Of a stretch of 42,057 bases of DNA, positions 32,001 through 41,100 are shown in pieces. The stretch covers positions 1-42,057 of the forward strand of contig JAKAWV010000025.1 of the NCBI GenBank assembly GCA_021827205.1, given 5' to 3'. The notes beneath the pieces are model-generated. The model saw only the letters and a list, made by a program, of their open reading frames with translations. It made no database searches and had not been told where the DNA came from. How positions within the stretch are numbered: the stretch's first letter is position 1; every line of letters starts with the position of its first letter. Origin of the DNA: Pseudomonadota bacterium. Its GTDB lineage: Bacteria > Pseudomonadota > Gammaproteobacteria > Xanthomonadales > Rhodanobacteraceae. The position numbers and the translations under genes were made by a program.

Positions 32001-35000
32001 ATGAAGTCCATCGTTGAACTGATTGTCGCCCTGCAGCAGGGAACACTGACGCTGTCGGCCGCAGCGGATGCCATCGCTGCGCGTGGCGCGTTGCCCGATG
32101 CTGAGCATCGCGCCGAGCTGACGCTGCTTGAGCAGGCAGGTCAGCAGGGGCAACTCGATGCGCCGACCGTGCGTGAGCTGTTGGCCAGACTCGTGGCTGC
32201 GCAGGTCGCAGCGGCCCCTGACGACAGCTTCGACGATGCCACCGTAGTCAAGCCGGTGATGGACGACGCGACCGTGGTGAAACCCGCGGCGCGGCCGCCG
32301 CCGCAGCCGCCGGTCGAGGCCACCGATGGCACGGTCGTGAAGCCCGTGCCACGGCCGCCACCGCCGGAGCAGGACGAGGTCACTATCGTCAAGCCATCCG
32401 CGGTGCGCGTACCAGATGGTACTGAGCGAACCACCGGGGTGACGGGCACTGCCGGAAAGACGGGCACCGGCACGGGTTCCAGCAGCATGGACATGGCCAG
32501 TTGGCGTCGCATCGCCAGTGCGGAGGGTGGGGAATACGCGACCGTCGGCATGTTGCTCAAGGGTCGCTTCCTGCTTGAGCGCGAAATCGGCCGTGGTGGC
32601 ATGGGCGTGGTGTTCCTGGCACGCGATGAGCGCAAGGTCGAAGCGCGCGATCGTGATCCCTATGTCGCCGTCAAAGTGCTGAACGATGATTTTCGTCGCC
32701 ATCCCGATTCGCTGATCGCGCTGCAACGCGAGGCACGGCGCTCGCAACTGCTGGCACACGACAACATCGTGCGTGTGTTCGATTTCGACAAGGATGGAAC
32801 CATCGTTTTCATGACGATGGAGTACATCGACGGTTCCGATCTGAAGACGCTGATCCGCGAACGCGCCTACAACGGCATGTCGCTGGCCGATGCGCGGCCG
32901 TTGATCGAAGGCATGGCGTGGGCACTCAAGCGCGCGCATGCCACGGGCGTGGTGCATTCTGATTTCAAGCCCGGCAACGTCATGGTCACGCGCGAGGGCG
33001 TGCCCAAGGTTTTCGACTTTGGCATCGCGCGCGCCGCGCAGCATGCGGGTAGCGATTCCGCGGGCGACAAGACTTTGTTCGATGCCGGCACCCTGGGCGC
33101 GCTGACGCCAGCCTACGCCAGCCTGGAGATGATCAAGGGGCAGGAGCCGGCAGCGTCCGACGACATTTACGCGCTGGGCTGCGTCATCTTCGAGCTGTTG
33201 ACCGGCAAACATCCCTTTGACAAGGCCAGTGCCGAGGTCGCCCAGCGCGAAGGGCGGCGACCGCCGGCGGTGCCGGGGCTCACGCGGCGTCAGTACAAGA
33301 CTTTGTGCGACAGCGTTGCCTTCACCCGCGAGCAGCGTTTGAAGAGCGCCGCCGAACTGATCGATGGTTTGCGCGAGGTTACGTGGTGCCAGCGTTATGG
33401 ACGGCCATTTGCCTATGGAGCGGGCGTGGTCGTGTTGCTGGCGTTGGGAGCCTGGGGCTTGAGCCGCTACCTGCACGACCAGCAAGTCGCGCGCGTTGTC
33501 GAGCGCTTCGCGCCAACCAATGCGCAGCACTACGCCAACGTCGGTCAGGCCATGACGGCGTTGAACGGTCTCAATCCACGGGACCGCACGCGCATCGTGC
33601 TCGAAGACGGTGAGATCATTCAGAGCTTTCTGCTCAACCGCATTCGCAGTCACTGGAATCCGTCCAGCGATCACTACGATTTTGCCGGCGCGGAAAGGGT
33701 ATTTCAGGCGCGCGACCAACTTAGGCTTTACTCCCCGGCGCTGGATCGCGAGCATCGCGTCATCGAACAGCAGCGCAACGATCTGCTCAACACCCTTGAT
33801 ACCCAGCTCATGGAGCGCATCAGTGTCGGAGCGATCTTCGCGAGTCAGCCGCACAATGTGATCGCTACCATGGCCAAGATCCGGGCCATGGATCCGACCA
33901 GTGCGCTGCTGAAAAATTCGCAGTTGGAACTCAAATACGATATTGCCATCGGTCAGTCGCTGGGGTCCGGCCAGATCGCGCAGGCGCAGCAGCAACTCAA
34001 GCTGGCGCGCAGCGTGTTTCCCGATTCACGGCGACTCGCGGTACGCGCCCAGCAACTGGCTGCGCTGAGCAGCAGTGAGCAGGTTGTCAGTGTCCCGACC
34101 ACATCGCGGTTCCAGACGGTGACGCAAGCGCAAACCGCTTTGGCGGGGCTGCTGGCCACGCCGGCCACCACGGCGGTTTGGCAGAGTCAGATCGCGGCTG
34201 CCATGGTGTTGTTGCAGAACAACCAGTCGCCCTCGACGCGCCATCTGGTGGATCGGCTCGGCGCCGCAATTGCCACGACCGTGAGCAAGCAGAACAACGC
34301 ATTGCATCTGCCGCAGGACATCGAGCTGATCAATTTCGGCCTGCGCTACGCGCCACATTCCGCGCCATTGTTGGCGCAGCGCGATCGTCTGGCGGCCTTG
34401 CAGCAGCAGCAGCAAACGCGGCTCGATCAGGAGGCGGCGACGGCAGAAATCGCCTCGCGCATCGAGTCCGTGCGCCGCGCGGCTGCGGCCAACGACACCG
34501 CCAAGGCCGAGCAATCACTGGCTCGGATTCGCGCGCTGCAACCGAGCAATCCTTTTCTTGTCACGGAAGGCCCGACGCTCGTCGCTGAGGCCTATATACG
34601 GATCGCGCAAGATGCATTCCGCGCCGGCAAGTATCAAAGCGCCCAACAGACGGTCGCGCAAGGCATTGCCGCGTTGGGGCCACGTTCGGATCTGGCCAAC
34701 GCGCGAGATTTGTATGCGCTGACCGCTGCACTGATCAGCGCGCATGGGCAACCGCTCGCCCCCGCCGATTATCAGCGTTTGAGCGCCCAGCTCGGGCGTA
34801 TCCGCAAGATCGATGCGAACGGGTTGAAGAACCTGGAAAGCGAACTCAAGAGCCGTGGGCAACTCGCGCAGGGCACGCTATCAGCATTGCTCGAATCGTT
34901 GCGGCCGTCGAGTCTGGTCAGTACCGCTGTGCAGCCTGCGACACCGACGCCAAGTCCGATCAGCACGGTCTCGAAGCCGGCTGCTGTCGTACCCCAGATT

Positions 35001-35687
35001 CTTCCCAGCACCTTGCCCCAACCAGTGACATCGGCCGCAGTCGCGTCCAGCCCCGATCCTTGTGCGCAAGCCGGGCTGGCCGGAAGCGGGCACGTGTGCT
35101 TCGATCGCTTGCACGATGGCCAGCGCGGCCCGCTGCTGGTGGTGATTCCTGGGATTGCCGGTGGCAAGCCGTATGCGCTCTCGCGTGCCGAAATCACCGT
35201 CAACGATTTCAATGCGTTCTGCAATGCAACGCACCAGTGCAAGCCAGTTGCGTTGGCTTATTCCTACGCCGGTCAGTTGCCCATCACCGATATCAATGTC
35301 AGCGCCGCCAAGGCCTACGCGCATTGGTTGAGCAGCGAGAGCGGCTATACCTACAGCCTGCCTACCGATGCCGAGTGGTTGCATGCGGCGCGGGCTGGAG
35401 TAGGCTGGAAACAGTCCCCTGACAGCAACTGCCTGCCGCCTTCTTCGGATGGAAACAATGGCGACGGCAGCCCGATCCCGGCGCTGGGTCGTCAGCCGAA
35501 TCCATGGGGTCTGGTGAACATGACCGGCAACGTCTGGGAGTGGGTGTTGCTCCCCAACGGTAAACTCGGGGTACGCGGGGGCAGCTACAACAGCTACTGG
35601 TCCGATTGCACGGTCAACGCCTTCCGCAGCGATTCGGGCGCACCCCAGCATGATGTCGGATTCCGCATTTTCAGGGCACTGAAATGA
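32001..35687 (+). CDS. ppkA: T6SS Ser/Thr kinase PpkA with FGE-like C-terminal domain
   Basis: A 1228-residue membrane kinase. An N-terminal 180-residue tail carries four Thr-Val/Ile-Val-Lys-Pro motifs. The kinase domain (about 188-460) has glycine loop GRGGMGVV (197-204), Lys 225 (VAVKV), catalytic HSD 319-321 and DFG 339-341. A membrane helix lies at 471-489. A long periplasmic helical region with TPR-like and Gln-rich coiled segments follows (about 490-1040). The C-terminal 180 residues are a formylglycine-generating-enzyme/sulfatase-modifying-factor domain (SRAEITVNDFNAFC, LPTDAEWLHAARAG, GNVWEWVL, GVRGGSYNS, VGFRIFRAL). In such fusions the FGE-like domain is thought to sense periplasmic signals. 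Start ATG 32001 lies 16 bp after pppA. The stop overlaps the next gene. Confidence 0.95.
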   Translation: MKSIVELIVALQQGTLTLSAAADAIAARGALPDAEHRAELTLLEQAGQQGQLDAPTVRELLARLVAAQVAAAPDDSFDDATVVKPVMDDATVVKPAARPPPQPPVEATDGTVVKPVPRPPPPEQDEVTIVKPSAVRVPDGTERTTGVTGTAGKTGTGTGSSSMDMASWRRIASAEGGEYATVGMLLKGRFLLEREIGRGGMGVVFLARDERKVEARDRDPYVAVKVLNDDFRRHPDSLIALQREARRSQLLAHDNIVRVFDFDKDGTIVFMTMEYIDGSDLKTLIRERAYNGMSLADARPLIEGMAWALKRAHATGVVHSDFKPGNVMVTREGVPKVFDFGIARAAQHAGSDSAGDKTLFDAGTLGALTPAYASLEMIKGQEPAASDDIYALGCVIFELLTGKHPFDKASAEVAQREGRRPPAVPGLTRRQYKTLCDSVAFTREQRLKSAAELIDGLREVTWCQRYGRPFAYGAGVVVLLALGAWGLSRYLHDQQVARVVERFAPTNAQHYANVGQAMTALNGLNPRDRTRIVLEDGEIIQSFLLNRIRSHWNPSSDHYDFAGAERVFQARDQLRLYSPALDREHRVIEQQRNDLLNTLDTQLMERISVGAIFASQPHNVIATMAKIRAMDPTSALLKNSQLELKYDIAIGQSLGSGQIAQAQQQLKLARSVFPDSRRLAVRAQQLAALSSSEQVVSVPTTSRFQTVTQAQTALAGLLATPATTAVWQSQIAAAMVLLQNNQSPSTRHLVDRLGAAIATTVSKQNNALHLPQDIELINFGLRYAPHSAPLLAQRDRLAALQQQQQTRLDQEAATAEIASRIESVRRAAAANDTAKAEQSLARIRALQPSNPFLVTEGPTLVAEAYIRIAQDAFRAGKYQSAQQTVAQGIAALGPRSDLANARDLYALTAALISAHGQPLAPADYQRLSAQLGRIRKIDANGLKNLESELKSRGQLAQGTLSALLESLRPSSLVSTAVQPATPTPSPISTVSKPAAVVPQILPSTLPQPVTSAAVASSPDPCAQAGLAGSGHVCFDRLHDGQRGPLLVVIPGIAGGKPYALSRAEITVNDFNAFCNATHQCKPVALAYSYAGQLPITDINVSAAKAYAHWLSSESGYTYSLPTDAEWLHAARAGVGWKQSPDSNCLPPSSDGNNGDGSPIPALGRQPNPWGLVNMTGNVWEWVLLPNGKLGVRGGSYNSYWSDCTVNAFRSDSGAPQHDVGFRIFRALK
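32232..32396 (+). repeat. four phosphosite-like repeats in the PpkA tail
   Basis: Four copies of a short motif occur in residues 78-132: DDATVVKP, DDATVVKP, TDGTVVKP and DEVTIVKP, separated by Pro-rich spacers (candidate Thr 81, 91, 111 and 128). The first two are identical in protein but differ in codons (gtagtcaag against gtggtgaaa), so they are not recent duplications. The TssL tail carries the matching DATIVRP. Confidence 0.85.
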
Positions 35688-36031
35688 CTGAATTGGAGCG
35701 ACAGATCAACCATAGCCTGCGCGCCCTCGACCGTGCCCATTTGCTGGGCCGTATCAGCCGCGATGAGTACCGGGCGCGGCGTCGACGCCTGCTGGCATCA
35801 CTGGCCAACGATAGCCATGTGGTGACCGCACGCATTGCCATCAACAAGGCGGGTGCGGCGTCGGCCAAGACCATTCCGATCAGGGCAGCGCCCGCGAGTC
35901 AGGAACAGGATGCGGCACTGTCGAAGATGTTTTCAGCCGATCAACCGGCAGCGCGGAAGTACCTGATCGCATTCGCCATCGGCATCATCGCTTGTGCCGT
36001 GCTGCTGTATTGGTGGTTGCATGCTGGATGA
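35684..36031 (+). CDS. small SHOCT-like tail-anchored membrane protein
   Basis: A 115-residue protein whose start overlaps the ppkA stop (ATGA). Residues 12-40 (ALDRAHLLGRISRDEYRARR) follow the SHOCT pattern, L-x-x-L-x-x-x-G-x-I-(S/T)-x-x-E-(F/Y). A linker and a single C-terminal membrane helix follow (about 92-112, YLIAFAIGIIACAVLLYWWL), so it is probably tail-anchored with its N-terminus in the cytoplasm. I know no T6SS role for it; overlap with ppkA suggests a partner of the kinase. It closes the T6SS cluster. Confidence 0.75.
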   Translation: MTELERQINHSLRALDRAHLLGRISRDEYRARRRRLLASLANDSHVVTARIAINKAGAASAKTIPIRAAPASQEQDAALSKMFSADQPAARKYLIAFAIGIIACAVLLYWWLHAG

Positions 36032-36155
36032 GCCGCGCCCGAAGCCGCTGCCGGCGGTGCGGTCAGGGCGCTGAGGTGAGTGGGTGGACGCAGGCAGTCG
36101 AAAGCCCGGTCCAGCCAATGACATCGGCCAGTTGGACAATTTCAAGGAGTGTGTT

Positions 36156-38168
36156 GTGCGGATTGCCTTGTTATCAGCAGCCTTGGCGCTTGCCTTGTGC
36201 GGCGGTTCCGTGTGGGCGCAGGATGCGGCCGGGATCCCGCTGCAAATACTGGTCAGCGGCGTGTCGCCCGCGCACGGCGTGGCAACCCCAGCATCCCACG
36301 CGACTGTGGAGCGCATCGTGGATACCGAATATCGAGCCGCGCTTGTGGCCGCCGGACATCCGCCCGCGCTGACGCCCGCGCAACTGCAGATCGTTGCAGA
36401 GAATGTCACTCGCGCCCTGCACAAGGCGGGCTTCGCCCATGCGCGGGCCTTTCTGTCGAATCAGATGCTGGCCTTCAATGTCCCCAACAGTGCTGCTGTT
36501 TCTGTCAGCGCCTTGGCGTCAGCGTCGCCGCAGCACGCAGTGACGCCGCCCGCGCCGCTTGCACCCAACGTGGTGCCGCCGATGAGCGTCCGCGACGAGC
36601 GTGTGGCGCGGACCGACCTGATCGCCGTGCGCGGCTTCCATGTCGAGGGCGTTGGCAATCATGCCGATGCGGGCATCACCCCCACCAGCATTCAGACCCT
36701 TGCCGATACCCTGTACACGAAACTTGGCGGTACCGCCGAGCAGCCGGTCAAGCTCAGCTTCCTGCAATTGCAGGGGGTTGCTGATGCGATCACCAATCGT
36801 TACCGCAAGGCCGGCTTCATCGTCGCCACAGCATTTCTGCCGGCGCAAACCTTGGGCAGCAGCAAGATCGTCGATATCAAGGTGCTCGAAGGTCGGATCG
36901 GTCGCGTCATCGTCGAAGGCGCCAAGCGTTACCGTCCTTGGGTCATTGCCGCGCCGGCCGAGCGCTTGAAAGGCCACGCTTTGCGCAAGAGCGATGTCGA
37001 CTCCGCGCTGTTGTATGACCGCGATCTGCCGGGCGTATCGGTGGCGGCGACCTTCGAGCCGGGGGCGCAAGTCGGTCAGACCAACCTGCTACTGATCGCA
37101 CACGAAGCGCCGCATCCGTACACATTCACAGTAGGTGCCGACAACTACGGCACGTCGATCACCGGGCGCTATCGCGCGCTGCTGGGGGCCACATGGAACA
37201 GCCCGCTGGGTATTGGCGACCGTCTGGCGGCGAACATAGATTACGCGCTGGACCCGAGTCAGAACGTATACGGATCATTGCTCTACACGGTGCCTACCGT
37301 GATTGTTCCCGGTCTCAACGGCGTCGTCGGCGCCACGCGCAGTACCTTGCAGATCAATACCGGCCCTTTCTCGGCCCTGCATATCAGTGGCCCGACCTCG
37401 TCGTACTTCGGCGGCGTGAACTGGAAGTTCGTCAATGACGAAGACCTGAAATTGCAGGCTTCGCTGCAACTCATCCATGAGCAGGCCAAGATCAGCAGCC
37501 TCGGCGTGCTTTTGTCCGACGAGCAGTTCAATGTGCTTGATCTCGGCTTTGGCATGAATCAAACCGACCGCCGCTTCCATGGAGTCAATCTGCTGCAGGT
37601 AGACCTGCGTCAGTCGGTCAGCGGGCACTCGCTGCAGCCGGATCTGATCAGTCCGAATCACGCCAACAAGTTCACCATCGGGCGCCTGTCATATACGCGC
37701 TTGCAATTCCTGCCCGATAACCAGCAGCTGTATTTCAAGCTGGTCGGGCAATACACGCATTATGCGCTGCCACCGCTTGAGCAGTTCTCGATCGGCGGCC
37801 CGTACAGCGTTCGCGCCTATCCGATCGCCACGGCGCTGACAGACAGCGGGTTCTATACCTCGCTGGAGTATCACGTGGCCGCGCCCGGTTTCGGCAATCT
37901 CACCTCACCGTTTTATGGCCAGCCGTGGCGATCGCTCCTGGAATTGGAGACCTTTGTCGATTACGCGCGCGGCTATCCGTCGGCGGGTGATCGCCTCGGC
38001 AATCCCGCCGTGGTGACCTACAAGGGCATCGGCGCCGGGGTTGTATTCCGTCTGCCGCGATTCCACGGTCTGGAGTTTCACCTGGATTATTCGGTGCCCG
38101 TGGATGAGCAGAGCGCATCCGGCCTGAACGGCTACCAGATCTATTCCGGTTTGGGCATGAAGTTTTGA
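36156..38168 (+). CDS. two-partner secretion transporter TpsB (ShlB/FhaC/HecB family)
   Basis: A 670-residue outer-membrane transporter of the Omp85/TpsB class that exports the TpsA protein encoded next. GTG 36156 is the start: AAGGAG at 36144-36149 lies 6 nt before it and a clean signal peptide follows (MRIALLSAALALALCGGSVWA). An N-terminal extension (about 25-125) precedes a POTRA domain at about 158-250 (VRGFHVEGVGNH, YRKAGFIVATAFLPAQTL, VLEGRIGRVIVEGAKRY). The beta-barrel fills 280-670 and ends GLGMKF with the C-terminal Phe typical of outer-membrane proteins. The barrel-lumen loop motif reads SVRAY (551-555) rather than VRGY, a variant I recall from other members. The 124 bp before it may carry a separate promoter. 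Confidence 0.93.
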   Translation: MRIALLSAALALALCGGSVWAQDAAGIPLQILVSGVSPAHGVATPASHATVERIVDTEYRAALVAAGHPPALTPAQLQIVAENVTRALHKAGFAHARAFLSNQMLAFNVPNSAAVSVSALASASPQHAVTPPAPLAPNVVPPMSVRDERVARTDLIAVRGFHVEGVGNHADAGITPTSIQTLADTLYTKLGGTAEQPVKLSFLQLQGVADAITNRYRKAGFIVATAFLPAQTLGSSKIVDIKVLEGRIGRVIVEGAKRYRPWVIAAPAERLKGHALRKSDVDSALLYDRDLPGVSVAATFEPGAQVGQTNLLLIAHEAPHPYTFTVGADNYGTSITGRYRALLGATWNSPLGIGDRLAANIDYALDPSQNVYGSLLYTVPTVIVPGLNGVVGATRSTLQINTGPFSALHISGPTSSYFGGVNWKFVNDEDLKLQASLQLIHEQAKISSLGVLLSDEQFNVLDLGFGMNQTDRRFHGVNLLQVDLRQSVSGHSLQPDLISPNHANKFTIGRLSYTRLQFLPDNQQLYFKLVGQYTHYALPPLEQFSIGGPYSVRAYPIATALTDSGFYTSLEYHVAAPGFGNLTSPFYGQPWRSLLELETFVDYARGYPSAGDRLGNPAVVTYKGIGAGVVFRLPRFHGLEFHLDYSVPVDEQSASGLNGYQIYSGLGMKF

Positions 38169-38180
38169 GGGGAAAAGATC

Positions 38181-41100
38181 ATGAGCAAGACCATGGCGAC
38201 AAAAAACTCCGCATCCCGCAAGCCGGCACACTGCACGCAAGCTGCGCGCAATCCGCGCACAACACTCCCGCGGCGCAAGCTGCTGTCGCTCAGCGTGTCT
38301 TTTGCGGCGGTGGTGGCCGGAACGTTCCTGTTTTGTGGCTCGGCCTTGGCCGTGCCGGGGCTGCCGCCCGGGACGACACCGACGGGCGGCGTGATCGTCG
38401 GCGGCAGCGGCTCGATTTCGCAAAGTGGCGATACCACCACCATCAACCAGTCCTCCGGACTACTGGCGATCAACTGGAATACCTTCAATGTCGGTGCCAA
38501 CGCGACCGTGCTGTTCAACCAGCCCTCGGCGGCTGCGATCGCGCTGAACCGCATCCTCGATCAAAACCCGAGTCTGATTTTCGGTCACATCGACTCGAAC
38601 GGCCTTATCTTCCTGATCAACACCCACGGCATCATTTTCGGGCCAACGGCCGAGCTCAATGTCGGCGGCCTGCTGGCCAGCACGCTGGACATGACGCCCA
38701 CCGATTTCATGTCCCGGCGTTTCAATCTGGATGCGCATGGCGCGGTGGCGAGCGTCGTCAACTATGGGCTGATCAACGCCGCCAGCGGCGGCTCGGTCAG
38801 CCTGCTCGGTGGGCAGGTCACCAACAACGGGCTGATCGTCGCCAACTACGGGCATATCAATCTCGATGGCGCCAATCGCGCCGTGCTCGATTTCGGTGAC
38901 AACGGCCTGATCAATATCCAGGTCACCGGCGAGCTGAAGAAGCAACTGGATGCCGAGCAAGCCGCGGTGATCAACAACGGCACCCTGCGCGCCGACAGCG
39001 GCACCGTGATCCTGCAAGCCACCGCGGCGCGCAATCTGTTCACCAACCTGGTCAACAACACCGGAAACATCATCGCGTCCGGCATCAGCAGCAACGGTGG
39101 CGTGGTGCGATTGGTGGCCGCAGGCGGCAATACGCTCGACAGTGGCACCATCGATGCCAGCGGCATGCACGGCGGCACGGTGCAAATCCTGTCCGATCAA
39201 AACGTCGGTGTCACCGGCACCATCAATGCCTCGGGTACGCAAGGTGGCGGCAGCATCCGCGTCGGTGGTGGCTGGCATGGCGGCGAGGGTCTGCCGACCG
39301 CGGCGGTGACCTACGTAGGACCAACCGCTACCCTCGATGCCAATGCCACGCAGTCGGGCAACGGTGGTTCCGTCGTGGTGTGGGGCAACCAGGGCAACAA
39401 CTTCTACGGCACCATCACCGCGGATGGTGGCGCGCAGGGCGGCAATGGCGGTCAGGTTGAAACCTCGGCGCACACCGGGCTCAATGTTCAGGGCAACGTG
39501 GATGCATCGGCGGTCGCGGGACTGGCGGGCACCTGGTTGCTTGATCCTTGGAACGTCACCATTGCGAGCGGCGGAACAGCATTTTCCAATCCTTTCTCAG
39601 CCACGGCCACATCCACCATCGATCCGACTGGCATCGATACCGCGCTGACCGGTGGCACCAGCGTAGTCGTTTTCACCGGCAGCTCGGGGACGACACAGAA
39701 CGGCGACATCGTCGTGAATAGTCCGATCACAGCTTCTGGCGCAGGCTCGCTCTATCTGAAGGCTGCAGGCAGTATTTTTCTCAATGCCAATATCAGCAGT
39801 TCAAACAGCACGACTCCGCTCAACTTGTACCTGTGGGCCAACTATGGCGGCACGACTTCCGGATCAACTTACTCCAGTAACGCGACGTGCACTTCAAGTA
39901 CCGCGTGTGTAGTGGACATTGGCGATACTGGCAATGCCAGCATCACCACCGGCGGTGGCAGCGTGGATGTGGAAACGGGCGGCGGTGGTGCACTGAATAT
40001 CGGTAGTACCGGCATCACAGGCAGCATCAATACGGGTAGCGGCGCGCTGACCGTGAACGCGACCGGGATCGTGCAGTCTGTCTCGGTCGGGAACAGTATT
40101 TTGGCCGGCGCGGCGACGTTCAACGCCGGTGCCGGCGTGCTGACGCTGGGCAACACTGGCAATGACTTCACTGGAGCGGTGAGCCTCAACAACAGCGGCG
40201 CCTATGCCGTCACGCTGAACAACGGCAGCAACGCGCTGACGCTGGGTAGCTCGTCGGTCGGCAGCGGCACGTTGACGGTGAGCGGCACGGGCATCACGCA
40301 GGGGACGGGCGCCAGCATCACGCAGGCGGCCGGCGCCGGCGCGGCGACGTTCAACGCCGGTGCCGGCGTGCTGACGCTGGGCAATGCAGGCAATGACTTC
40401 ACCGGAGCGGTGAGCCTCAACAACAGCGGCGCCTATGCTGTCACACTGAACAACGGCGGCAACGCGCTGACGCTGGGTAGCTCGTCGGTCGGCAGCGGCA
40501 CGTTGACGGTGGGCGGCACGGGCATCACGCAGGGGACGGGCACCAGCATCACGCAGGCGGCCGGCGCCGGCGCGGCGACGTTCAACGCCGGTGCCGGCGC
40601 GCTGACGCTGGGCAACACTGGCAATGATTTCCAGGGTACGGTATCGGCAACCGGCGCTGGCGTGTCGCTGGCCGATGCCAATAATCTGAATGTGCTCGCG
40701 TTGACGGACAACAACAACGGCAACGTAAACCTGACGGCAGGTGGCACGCTGACCTTGCCGGCAAGCGGCATCAATGCCGGTACGGGCAATCTGACGTTAG
40801 CATCCGATGGTGGCGCACTGACATCGTCCGGCACTTTGAGCGGCAGCAATGTATCGCTCAGCGGGAGCACTGGTTTGGTGCTGAACGGCAACGTGAGCGC
40901 CACCGGGACGTTGACACTCACCAGCAACGCGACGATCGATCAGACGGGCGGCATTCTGACGGCCAACACGCTGACGGGCAGCGCGGCGGGGAGCGTGACG
41001 CTCAACGAGGCCAACCTGATCGGCAACCTGGGTTCTTTCACGGCGACCGGATTCAGCCTGACCAACAACCAGGCGCTGGACGTCAGCGGTGCCGTATCGG

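Larger units (their letters stand above)
4880..36031 (+). other. type VI secretion gene cluster with PpkA/PppA/FHA control branch
   Basis: A run of same-strand genes with mostly short gaps or overlaps: tssB-tssC-hcp-tagJ-tssE-tssF-tssG-clpV, then an island of unknown genes, PAAR, TPR-methyltransferase, vgrG, DUF6931-like, fha, tssK-tssL-tssM-tagF-pppA-ppkA and a SHOCT-like gene. Eleven of the thirteen usual core genes are present; tssA and tssJ are not seen. The only larger internal gaps are before hcp (171 bp), before vgrG (240 bp) and before tssK (122 bp), which may carry internal promoters. Confidence 0.95.

Noticed and set aside
31962-33995. Long minus-strand frame (677 codons) antisense to ppkA
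   Set aside because: A shadow; kinase motifs are all on the plus strand.
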